Origin: Devosia enhydra
GTDB lineage: Bacteria > Pseudomonadota > Alphaproteobacteria > Rhizobiales > Devosiaceae
Assembly (NCBI RefSeq): GCF_900119845.1
Contig: NZ_FPKU01000001.1
Span: 405,528-469,527, forward strand
Length of the DNA: 64,000 bases
Direction: 5' to 3'
The notes beneath the pieces were generated by a model. The model was not told the origin of the DNA and searched no databases. It saw only the letters and a program-made list of their open reading frames with translations. Made by a program: the position numbers and the translations under genes. This document shows, piece by piece, positions 8,063-15,497 of the stretch; position 1 is the first letter of the stretch; every line of letters starts with the position of its first letter.

Positions 8063-8275
8063 CTTAACCTCTCCCCCCAAGGGAGAGGTGGTGAAAAAAC
8101 CTCTGAAACGGCGCCAGATCGACGCCCGGACCCTTAACCTCTCCCTTTGGGGGCTTCGAGGCGACGGCGCAGCCGGACAATCCGTCCAGTGGACGGATTG
8201 AAGCCGAGAAGGCCATGAGAGCTGCGCTCGAATGGCGTGAGGTCGGCCGAAGGCCGGGTGAGGGGGCCTTGCCGC
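8063..8275. repeat. Tandem copies of the CTCTCCC dispersed repeat, one with a large insert
   Basis: A short copy at about 8063-8093 has CTCTCCC/GGGAGAG. A second copy from about 8131 to 8275 begins CCCTTAACCTCTCCC and ends GAGGTCGGCCGAAGGCCGGGTGAGGGGGCC, but its middle is replaced by about 90 bases that include a perfect palindrome, AATCCGTCC-agt-GGACGGATT, at 8179-8199. The same element family occurs at 154-204. Confidence 0.65.
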
Positions 8276-8316
8276 TCGCGCGATCTCAAGCCTTTCACGC
8301 CTTTCCCCACCCAAGG

Positions 8317-8390
8317 CGTCATTCCCGTGACCCCCCCCGGCGTCATTCCCGCATTCACCCCCAACGTCATTGCGGCGAAAGCCAGAATCC
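8317..8390. repeat. Three CGTCATT elements at 24-base spacing
   Basis: CGTCATTCCCG starts at 8317 and 8341, and the variant CGTCATTGCGG at 8365, each exactly 24 bases apart. The last continues as GCGAAAGCCAGAATCC, the common alphaproteobacterial CGTCATTGCGGCGAAAGC repeat. The first two copies appear to be truncated duplications of its head. Confidence 0.6.
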
Positions 8391-8603
8391 AGTTTTCAGA
8401 CACACGACCCGCAGAATGAGCGCCCTACAAACGGGAATCCTCCAGTCGCCGGACTGACACCGGCACAATGACCGGGCCAACCCACCACCCCCTCGATTCC
8501 CCCCTCCCACCCCCATGCTCATCGTAACCATCCCTCGACGCGCCAAGGCGCCATCGCGCCCAAATCATGGCGACATCGCGGAAAATCCCAGCGGGGCCGG
8601 GTG

Positions 8604-8629
8604 TTAACGGCTGCTTAACCCCCCTTAAC
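8604..8629. promoter_or_regulatory. CtrA-binding box upstream of the porin
   Basis: TTAA-CGGCTGC-TTAAC at 8604-8619 matches the alphaproteobacterial CtrA consensus TTAA-N7-TTAAC exactly. A third half-site follows (TTAAC at 8625-8629, spacing 6). It lies about 250 bases upstream of the porin start codon, with GANTC sites nearby, suggesting cell-cycle-linked expression. Confidence 0.65.
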
Positions 8630-8794
8630 AGCCGGTTTCAGGCTGTGTGCTGAATCTGCAACAACCATGTCGGAACCAAGACGCCGGCGCCTGCAAACCC
8701 GCTTTGCCCGGTTGCGAAGGGCGCTGGGGTGCGTATGGTTGGTCTTGCGAATCCATGCATGGGATCGTTTGTCGGTCGCGACGCGACGACAACA

Positions 8795-8814
8795 CATACC
8801 GGTTAAAAGGTATG
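8795..8814. promoter_or_regulatory. Inverted repeat in the porin 5' leader
   Basis: CATACC-ggttaaaa-GGTATG is a perfect 6-base-arm inverted repeat about 64 bases upstream of the porin ATG. It could be an mRNA hairpin in the leader or an operator. Confidence 0.35.
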
Positions 8815-8877
8815 GTCGCGTTACGGCAAACCGCCGGCCCAGCCGGCACAGAGAATGACTGACTTTGGAGGTCAATT

Positions 8878-10386
8878 ATGAAGATTCGGAGCCTTCTTCT
8901 GGGTTCTGTGGCTGCCGCGGGTCTCTCGACCGGCGCCTTCGCAGCTGATCTGGGCGTTCTCACCTCGCTCGACGTCTGCGATGCCCTCGGCATCTCCGGC
9001 CTGACCCTCTCGTCCGACAGCAACTGCCTGTCGATCACCGGCGGCGTCTCCTACGAATTCACCTGGGGCGACTACGGCGGGGATACCACCGTTTATTTCG
9101 GCAATATCGGCCGCGGCAACACCAACGTCATCACCGGTGGCTCGCGCTATCTTGGCGATGATGGCCCGGACTTCGACGAGGATGCTGACCTCGGTCTCGA
9201 TTGGGACAACCGCGTCGAAGCTTGGCTGAAGCTGACCGCTGCTGCCGCTTCGGATTTCGGCACTGCCAAGGCCATCATCGGCTTCCGTCAGTACCAGCAC
9301 ACCCGTGTTCGTAACGAAGTCACCGTTTTCGATCCCAACGATTCCTATGAAGGCTGGCGCGCTGGCCCCCAGGATTTTGAGGGTTCGCTCGGCTGGGGCG
9401 ACAACCTCCCGCTCGAGCTGGACGAGGCTTATGTCTCGATCGGTGACTCGACCGTCATCATGGCCGGTCTTCGTCGTCACGGCATCAACGGCTCGATCGC
9501 CAATGTTGATGACGATGCGGCGTTCACCCTCGTGCAGCCTTTCCACTCCTCGACCGTCACCGGTTCGGGCGTGTTGATCGAAGGCGGCAAGGATGACCTC
9601 CGCTTCGGTGGCGCTGCCATCCAGGTCGTGTCCGATCTCGGCAATGGCTTCTCGGTCGGTGCTGCTCTCGAAAACATCGACAACAGCCAGTACGCAGTCG
9701 CGCCCTCGATGACCGCTTCGAACAACGCTGCCAATGCTGGCACGCTGCTCGGCGTGATCAACTACAAGGGTGACGGCGTGACCGCTCACGTCACCGGCGG
9801 TGCCTTCGGCGTCCTCGATGCCGACGTGAACAACTACTTCGTCCATGCCGGCGCGACTGGCACGTTCGACAACTTCCGCGTTCGTGGCGCCTTCGGCTAC
9901 GAGAGCGACCTTGCTTCCACTGGCGCAGACGACGCTGTCTGGAACGCCCTCGTGTCCGCCGAAGCTACCTTCGACATCTTCAAGCTCGCTGCCGCGTTTG
10001 ATTATGCCGATGGCGATGCCGTCGATGAGCAGTATGGCGTTGCCCTGTCGGCGGCCTTCACGGTCACGGATACCGTCGGTATCAACCTGCTTGGCCGTTG
10101 GGCTCATAACGAGAACGTCGTTGCCGCCGAGGCTGACACGTACCACGTTGCTGCCCAGCTCGTCGCCTCGGTCACCGAGTCGATCAAGCTGACCGGTGAA
10201 GTCGGTGGCTACTTCAACGATGGCGGCTTCGCCGTCACCGGCCAGGCCGACACCGACTCGATCTACTACGGCTCGCTCGAAGCCGCTTGGGCTCCGGGTG
10301 GTGGTTACACCGCCTCGATCAAGGGCGAAGTCAACTCGGTCGAAGCCTACCGTGCGACCTTCAAGGCTGCCAAGTCCTTCCAGTAA
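8878..10386 (+). CDS. Outer-membrane porin (alphaproteobacterial Porin_2-like)
   Basis: A 502-residue beta-barrel porin. A clear signal peptide covers residues 1-22 (MKIRSLLLGSVAAAGLSTGAFA), followed by mature ADLG. The body alternates polar and hydrophobic residues with many Gly/Asp turns, and it ends in an aromatic-containing strand FKAAKSFQ. The ATG follows a strong GGAGGTCAATT ribosome site. Its codons use GCT, GGT and CGT more than neighbouring genes, consistent with very high expression. It has its own terminator. The upstream region holds a CtrA box, so expression is probably tied to the cell cycle. It would mediate passive diffusion of small solutes; specificity cannot be read. Confidence 0.88.
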   Translation: MKIRSLLLGSVAAAGLSTGAFAADLGVLTSLDVCDALGISGLTLSSDSNCLSITGGVSYEFTWGDYGGDTTVYFGNIGRGNTNVITGGSRYLGDDGPDFDEDADLGLDWDNRVEAWLKLTAAAASDFGTAKAIIGFRQYQHTRVRNEVTVFDPNDSYEGWRAGPQDFEGSLGWGDNLPLELDEAYVSIGDSTVIMAGLRRHGINGSIANVDDDAAFTLVQPFHSSTVTGSGVLIEGGKDDLRFGGAAIQVVSDLGNGFSVGAALENIDNSQYAVAPSMTASNNAANAGTLLGVINYKGDGVTAHVTGGAFGVLDADVNNYFVHAGATGTFDNFRVRGAFGYESDLASTGADDAVWNALVSAEATFDIFKLAAAFDYADGDAVDEQYGVALSAAFTVTDTVGINLLGRWAHNENVVAAEADTYHVAAQLVASVTESIKLTGEVGGYFNDGGFAVTGQADTDSIYYGSLEAAWAPGGGYTASIKGEVNSVEAYRATFKAAKSFQ

Positions 10387-10424
10387 GGTTCGGCATCCGG
10401 CAGGCTTGCCTGCCAGGGTTTGGG

Positions 10425-10455
10425 AAGGGGTCCGGCTCGCGCCGGGCCCTTTTCT
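10425..10455 (+). terminator. Rho-independent terminator of the porin gene
   Basis: GC-rich stem AGGGGTCCGGC/GCCGGGCCCT with loop TCGC followed by TTTTCTTTT. A smaller perfect hairpin GGCAGG-cttg-CCTGCC precedes it at 10399-10414. Confidence 0.88.
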
Positions 10456-10627
10456 TTTGACATCTAGCGAATCACGTTTCGCCACCACATGAACGCATCG
10501 AAATTCACGCGTGTGGCACGTGAACTGTGCCGATTTTGCCAGAATTTGGCGTGAAGACATGTGCCTTCTGGCCCTTGGCGGCGCGAGTTGCTATGGCTGG
10601 CCGGACCTGCACGAAACGGAAAATTTT

Positions 10628-13600
10628 ATGAATCGCGCGCTGCTTGGCCTTGTTCTCCCCGGTCTCCTGGTCGTTTCGGGCGGCACCGCGCTGGCCATCA
10701 CCTCAACCGGCGCCGACATCGCCTCCGGCATCGCTGCAAGCGCCGCCGATCTCGTTGAAAAGCCTGAGTTTTCATGGGCCCGCATTGATGCCGACCTGCG
10801 CGATGTCGTCGTCACCGGCACCGCAACCGACAAGGCCGCCATAGACGCCCTCGTCGCCCAGGTTTCCGGGCTTCCCGGCGTCCGGACCGTCGAAAACGCG
10901 ACGGTTCTCGCTGAATTTGCAAGCCCTTTTCCCTTTTCTGCCCGCCGCGACGGCGATGCTGTAACATTGGAGGGCGGCATTCCCGATGAAGCGGTTCGCG
11001 CGCTCATCGCCGAACGTCTCCCCGACGCTGACGATCAGCTGGAACTTCTCTCCGGCGCGCCGGACCGCACGAGCTTCCTCTCGCTCGTCGACTACACCAT
11101 CACCATCCTCTCCCATCTCGACAGGGGCGTGGTGAACGCCGAAGATCTCTCCCTGGAGATCGAGGGTCGCGCAGCCTCGCAGGAGGATTTTGCCGCGCTT
11201 GCCGAGTTGCGCCGTCAGGGGCCGCCCGACGGTCTCACCATCCTGCGCGCCAATATCGAGCCGCCACTCGCCGATCCCTTTGAAATCATTGCGAAAAAAG
11301 ACGGAACGACAATCGCCGTCACAGGCGTCGCGCCCGACAATCGCGCCATCGCCAGCATTGCTGCCGTTGAAGGCGTCACGGTCGGCCCGGCGCTCCAACT
11401 CGCGTCTGGAGCCCCTGAGGGCTTCATGCCCAAGGCGTTGGTGGCGCTCGAAAATCTCGCCATGCTCGAATATGGCGAGGCCCGCATTTCCGGCGCTCTC
11501 GTCTCCCTGCGCGGCGCGCCGCCCGATCCCGGCATCGCCGCTCTCGTCACCGAGGCCATGGCCACGATCGATGCCGACCTCACCCTCGAGCCTCCCCGCG
11601 TCGCCGATTATCGCCTCACCGCCACCAAGGACTTGGCCGGGCTGAGCTTTATCGGTTCTGTCCCCGATGAGGCGACCCGCTCAAGGCTGGCGCAGACCGA
11701 TGCGGCCGATGTCGCCTCCGTCAGTCTCGCCCGCGGCGCGCCCACGAGCTTCGCCGCGTCGCTCGACTTCGCCCTTGCCGTCCTCTCGCGGCTGTCGGAG
11801 GGAGAAGTTACTGTTGATAGCCAAGGGCTTACCGTCTTCGGCCGCGCTTCGGGCCCGGCTGACTACGATGCGCTCCAAGCCATGCTTGGCGGCAGCACCC
11901 AGTCTGTCACCATGGTTTCCGCCGACATAAAGCCCGCAATCGTCGCCCCCTACACCTGGTCGGTCGACAAGACCGCCGATGGCACCGTAACGCTCAGTGG
12001 CTACACCGCGTCACCGTCCGAGCGCGCCGCGATTGCCTCGCAATTTCAAGGCGTTGACAGCGACACGAGCCGCATCGCCGATGGTGCTCCCGCTCAGTTC
12101 GCCGCCTCTGTCGCCCATGCCGCCGAGATGCTGCCCAACCTCGCCAGCGGCCGGATTGCCTTTGATGGCACCCGCTGGCAGGTCAGCGGCACGGTCGCCA
12201 ACCCCACCGCCGAGGTCACGCTCCGTCGCTACCTCGCCGTCAATGATCTCATCGCCCAAGGCTGGCAGTACAACGCAGCGCTGACCGCCGCCGAGCCCAC
12301 CGCCGCGCCGTCCTCGACCGAGCCATTCCGGTGGCAGGCCGAAAAAGAAGCGAGCGGGGCCCTCAGGTTGGATGGTTTTTCCCCCAGCACCTCGTTCCAG
12401 TCGCTCGTCGCGTTGCGAGCCGACGGCGCGAGCGATGAGACCGTGATCCATCCGGGCGCGCCCACCGGCTTTGCCGCCGATGCCTTGGCCGGGCTCGACG
12501 CGCTGGCCGACATCTCCGAGGGTGTGTTGCGCTTTGAGAATGGCGTCTGGTCCCTCACCGGTGTAGCCGCCACAAGCGCTGCCCGAGATGCCGCGCGTGA
12601 GACCCTGTCGGCGCGCTTGAGCGACACCAGCTGGCAATTTTCCGTGGAGGCTCAGGATCTTCCACCGGTTGCCAACCCCTACACCTTCCTGGCTGTCCGT
12701 GCCGCCGACGGCATCACGACCCTGTCCGGCCACCTCCTTAGCGACGATCTGCGCCGCATGGTCATGATCAAGGCCGGCGAAGCGGCCGTCGATCGAACGG
12801 TTATCGCCACCGGCGAACCATCAGGCTTCGTGGCCGACGTGCTCGCTGGGCTCGACGCGCTCGCAGCGCTCGAAACCGGCACGCTGAGCTTTGATGGCAC
12901 CCGTTGGTCACTTTCGGGCAATGCTGCGGCCCAAACCGATACAGCGCGGATTGAGGCGGCTTTGTCCCGCAGTGCCCAGGGCGCCGCCGGCTGGACGCAG
13001 GCGATCACCATACCGGAGGCGCCGCAAGCCTCTGTTCCTGAAAGCCAAATTGCCGTTCCCGAAGCGGCCTCGCCGCCTGAGCCCGCTGCCACAGAAGCGG
13101 AGGCTGCCGCTACCGATCCGGTCGATCCACCCGAGGCTGAGACCGTCGCAGCCGAGGATCGCGCCGAGCCCGAGGCTCCCGTCACCACCGCTCCGGTCGA
13201 GGCACCCAGCCCGCAGCTTGCTTTGGCGCCCACCACCGGCGTCGACGCGCAGGAGACGCCCTCGGTCGATGGCGCGGCGCTGCTGGCCCAGTGCCAGGCC
13301 GAGGTCGATGCTCTGGCGTCGCGCAACGCCATCCTCTTCCGCTCAGGCTCGGATGCGCTGACCGACGAATCGCTTCCCGTCATCGACGAGCTTGCCGGCT
13401 ATATCGCCCATTGTCCGGGCGCCATCGTCCATGTCGAAGGCCATACTGATGCCGACGGCGCCGACGATCTCAATCTGGCTCTGTCGGTCGCGCGGGCCGA
13501 AGCGGTTGTCTTCGCGCTGATGGATCGCGGCGTCGCGCTCGATCGTCTCTACGCTCTGGGTTATGGCGAGAGCTTGCCCATTGCCGACAACGACACGGCT

Positions 13601-13657
13601 GCCGGCAAGCAGCGCAATCGACGCATTGAATTCAAGATTCTTGAGGACAACCGCTAG
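10628..13657 (+). CDS. Large OmpA-family protein with six BON-like repeats
   Basis: A 1009-residue envelope protein. The start at 10628 gives a signal sequence (MNRALLGLVLPGLLVVSGGT, cleavage near ALA-I at 23). Residues about 60-795 hold six repeats of 109-124 residues, each marked by a GAPxxF motif (Gly at 143, 261, 370, 486, 610, 729) followed by AL-x2-L-x2-L and a W-x-L-x-G strand; BON-like strands VVVTGTATDKAAI and GTVTLSGYT recur. A Pro/Glu/Ala-rich linker (about 795-890) leads to a C-terminal OmpA peptidoglycan-binding domain (about 900-1009) with NAILFRSGSDALT, HTDADG and NRRIEFKI. It probably spans the periplasm and anchors to peptidoglycan. Two small membrane-protein genes follow closely. 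Confidence 0.85.
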   Translation: MNRALLGLVLPGLLVVSGGTALAITSTGADIASGIAASAADLVEKPEFSWARIDADLRDVVVTGTATDKAAIDALVAQVSGLPGVRTVENATVLAEFASPFPFSARRDGDAVTLEGGIPDEAVRALIAERLPDADDQLELLSGAPDRTSFLSLVDYTITILSHLDRGVVNAEDLSLEIEGRAASQEDFAALAELRRQGPPDGLTILRANIEPPLADPFEIIAKKDGTTIAVTGVAPDNRAIASIAAVEGVTVGPALQLASGAPEGFMPKALVALENLAMLEYGEARISGALVSLRGAPPDPGIAALVTEAMATIDADLTLEPPRVADYRLTATKDLAGLSFIGSVPDEATRSRLAQTDAADVASVSLARGAPTSFAASLDFALAVLSRLSEGEVTVDSQGLTVFGRASGPADYDALQAMLGGSTQSVTMVSADIKPAIVAPYTWSVDKTADGTVTLSGYTASPSERAAIASQFQGVDSDTSRIADGAPAQFAASVAHAAEMLPNLASGRIAFDGTRWQVSGTVANPTAEVTLRRYLAVNDLIAQGWQYNAALTAAEPTAAPSSTEPFRWQAEKEASGALRLDGFSPSTSFQSLVALRADGASDETVIHPGAPTGFAADALAGLDALADISEGVLRFENGVWSLTGVAATSAARDAARETLSARLSDTSWQFSVEAQDLPPVANPYTFLAVRAADGITTLSGHLLSDDLRRMVMIKAGEAAVDRTVIATGEPSGFVADVLAGLDALAALETGTLSFDGTRWSLSGNAAAQTDTARIEAALSRSAQGAAGWTQAITIPEAPQASVPESQIAVPEAASPPEPAATEAEAAATDPVDPPEAETVAAEDRAEPEAPVTTAPVEAPSPQLALAPTTGVDAQETPSVDGAALLAQCQAEVDALASRNAILFRSGSDALTDESLPVIDELAGYIAHCPGAIVHVEGHTDADGADDLNLALSVARAEAVVFALMDRGVALDRLYALGYGESLPIADNDTAAGKQRNRRIEFKILEDNR

Positions 13658-13658
13658 C

Positions 13659-13784
13659 ATGGTCCCGTCGCTGCAATCGCTGGCCTATCTTGCCGGGGTG
13701 TATTGGCCTTACCTCGCAGGCGCAGCCGCCATCGGTGTTCTGGCCGGCTGGTGGGCGGGTGCTCCAAGCGGCCGGCGCGGGTGA
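13659..13784 (+). CDS. Small single-pass membrane protein
   Basis: A 41-residue peptide starting one base after the stop of the OmpA-family gene. It has one hydrophobic segment rich in Gly, Ala and Tyr (about residues 8-33, ending GVLAGWWAG) and a short basic tail. The position suggests translational coupling and co-expression with the upstream envelope protein. No family recognised. Confidence 0.5.
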   Translation: MVPSLQSLAYLAGVYWPYLAGAAAIGVLAGWWAGAPSGRRG

Positions 13785-13810
13785 AGGCCAGTGGGCCAGC
13801 ATAGGCAGTG

Positions 13811-14524
13811 ATGTCCAACCTTGCTCACATTGTTGAAACGGCGGCTCTGCTCGCCCTGGCCTATGGGGTGGGTGCCGTGGTCGGACTGCTGATGCGCCGG
13901 CTTTTCGCATGGGCCGCGATGCCCCAGTCCAATGCGGCCCCCGCCGCCGAGGCAGAGCGGCCGGACGAAGGGCAGGGGCATTCGTCGGCGCCTCAAGCCG
14001 CAGACCCTACCGCGACGCTGGCCGCGCCCGCTGAAATTGGCGCTGATGAGGCATCGAGTCGGCCATCCGAACTGCCCGGTTCCGCCGTGCCGCGACTGCC
14101 CGCGCGCAGCGTCGGCTCGCTGTTCGGAAGCATCGAGGCCGATCTTGCCAGCGAGCGGATCATCGCAGATGACGACGCCCGGTTGGACGTGGTGAAAGCG
14201 CCCGGCGAGGGCGCAGTGGATCCCGCCAAGCCCTCCCCGGTCGATCAGCTTCTGGCCGAACTGGGCCGCGAGGGGCAGATTGCGCCGGCATTTCAGGCGC
14301 TTGAGCCTGAGCTCGATGCTGTTCTGGAAAGTGCGGCAGTCGAAGCCCGTCCTGTTCTGGCGGCTCATTCCGACGATGCCGGCTCTCTGGAGCAAGAGCC
14401 GGTCCAAGACGGCACAGTTGACCCGACTGTTCGGTCTGAAACCGCGTCCGAGCATGAGGACGCCGAACTTGCAGCCATGCTGGCCGTCGAGGGTGCGGCC
14501 CCGCGGCGCCGGCGGCAGGGCTGA
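13811..14524 (+). CDS. Membrane-anchored acidic cytoplasmic protein of unknown function
   Basis: A 237-residue protein with one N-terminal hydrophobic helix (about residues 7-33, ETAALLALAYGVGAVVGLLMRR) followed by a long, disordered-looking acidic region rich in Ala, Pro, Glu and Asp. Two short blocks, RLPARSVGSLFGSIEADLASERI and the LDQLLAELGREG-like segment, may be structured. A GTG at 13808 is directly in front of the ATG at 13811. It is the third gene of the OmpA-family operon, so a role at the cell envelope is likely. I do not recognise a family. Confidence 0.6.
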   Translation: MSNLAHIVETAALLALAYGVGAVVGLLMRRLFAWAAMPQSNAAPAAEAERPDEGQGHSSAPQAADPTATLAAPAEIGADEASSRPSELPGSAVPRLPARSVGSLFGSIEADLASERIIADDDARLDVVKAPGEGAVDPAKPSPVDQLLAELGREGQIAPAFQALEPELDAVLESAAVEARPVLAAHSDDAGSLEQEPVQDGTVDPTVRSETASEHEDAELAAMLAVEGAAPRRRRQG

Positions 14525-14530
14525 TCCGCG

Positions 14531-15466
14531 TCAGGCCGTCGCTATCCGGGAATAGAACTCAAGGATGTTGGCAACGTCTGGCGCGTGCGACAGCAGGGCC
14601 GGCGTCGCTTGCTGCTCGACGACGAAACCCTCGGCATCGGGACGCCGCCGCAGCATTTCGTCGAACACATCACGATGCAGAAGATCCGTCAGCTGGGTCC
14701 GCATCAGCATCAGCGGGGCGTGGTCGAGGCCATGGAACAGCGGCCATTGCGCTTCAAAGACGTCGTCGAACTCGAATTGATCGAGGAATTTCAACAGGGC
14801 CGGGTCAAACAGGGCCCGGACCTTCCTGCGCTTGTCCAGATAATGGGTGCGCCCGGCCAGCCTGTCCAGAACCGGGTCCGGTTGGCCCGGATAGTCGGCG
14901 CCGAGCATGCGGCGGAACATCGAGCGAAGGCCGGCTTCGCTCCGCAGCCCTTCGAGATCGCGCAGGTTGCTGCGCAGGCGCACAAGCCCGCGCGGGGCTG
15001 CGACAGGGCCTGCATCGATCAGGATCGCACCGGCGACCAGGGTTGGGCGCGCTCCGGCCAGTGCCATGACCACCTGGCCACCATGTCCCTGGCCCAGAAA
15101 TAGGGCGCGTTCTATCGCCAGTGCCGTCAGCGCCGTCGCAAGGTCGCGCGCATCGGCCGGCGAAGTATACTCGCTGAAATGTCGGCGGTCGCTCGATCGC
15201 CCGCGCCCCGGCAGGTCGATGAGGATTATCGGCGATGACGGTCCGGCACTCCGCCGAAAAATGCCGAGAAACTCGGTGAAGTCCGACATATTCCGGTGAA
15301 AGCCCGAGATGCAGACAAGGGGTATCTGACCCCCGTCGAGCCTGCCGGAGACGTGCACAGACATCGTCTGGCGTGGGTCGAGCATCGCAATGCGTTGCAC
15401 CGGCAAGGGCGCGAATGCAGGCAGGTCAGGAGGAACCGCGCGGGCTTTGAGCATGGCCAGAGCCAT
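14531..15466 (-). CDS. Alpha/beta-hydrolase-fold protein lacking the nucleophile serine
   Basis: A 311-residue alpha/beta hydrolase by overall pattern: an oxyanion-side strand LVCISGFHRNMSDF (about 50-63), LIDLPGRGRS (82-91), the nucleophile elbow region ALFLGQGHGG (121-130), and a late histidine in LLSHAPDV. In related proteins the elbow reads G-x-S-x-G-G; here it is G-Q-G-H-G-G, so residue 127 is Gly, encoded GGA at 15086-15088. Two base changes separate GGA from common serine codons, so a single sequencing error is unlikely. It may be a non-catalytic relative. It converges with the OmpA-family operon and lies downstream of the lytic transglycosylase gene on the same strand. Confidence 0.78.
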   Translation of the reverse strand: MALAMLKARAVPPDLPAFAPLPVQRIAMLDPRQTMSVHVSGRLDGGQIPLVCISGFHRNMSDFTEFLGIFRRSAGPSSPIILIDLPGRGRSSDRRHFSEYTSPADARDLATALTALAIERALFLGQGHGGQVVMALAGARPTLVAGAILIDAGPVAAPRGLVRLRSNLRDLEGLRSEAGLRSMFRRMLGADYPGQPDPVLDRLAGRTHYLDKRRKVRALFDPALLKFLDQFEFDDVFEAQWPLFHGLDHAPLMLMRTQLTDLLHRDVFDEMLRRRPDAEGFVVEQQATPALLSHAPDVANILEFYSRIATA

Positions 15467-15497
15467 AGCAGACCCTGCGCGTCTGGCAATCGGGCTC

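Larger units (their letters stand above)
8040..8877. other. Repeat-rich intergenic region upstream of the porin
   Basis: This 838-base stretch carries no convincing gene. It holds copies of dispersed repeats (8063-8275), a block of three CGTCATT elements (8317-8390), a long C-rich stretch near 8480-8515, a consensus CtrA box (8604-8619), and the presumed porin promoter and long 5' leader with GANTC sites at about 8650 and 8748. Small open frames on both strands lack ribosome binding sites and protein-like composition. Confidence 0.7.

Noticed and set aside
8040-8140. TTAACC motifs within the dispersed repeats as CtrA sites
   Set aside because: They lack the second half-site at 7-base spacing and are part of the repeat sequence itself.
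8317-8390. Regular 24-base spacing that might suggest a CRISPR array
   Set aside because: Repeats are only about 11 bases, there are three, the spacers are C-rich and short, and they match a common dispersed intergenic repeat.
8872-10560. A 562-codon open frame on the minus strand across the whole porin gene
   Set aside because: It is the antisense of a clear signal-peptide porin in GC-rich DNA, has no ribosome site and reads as Val/Gly/Asp-rich composition without family features.
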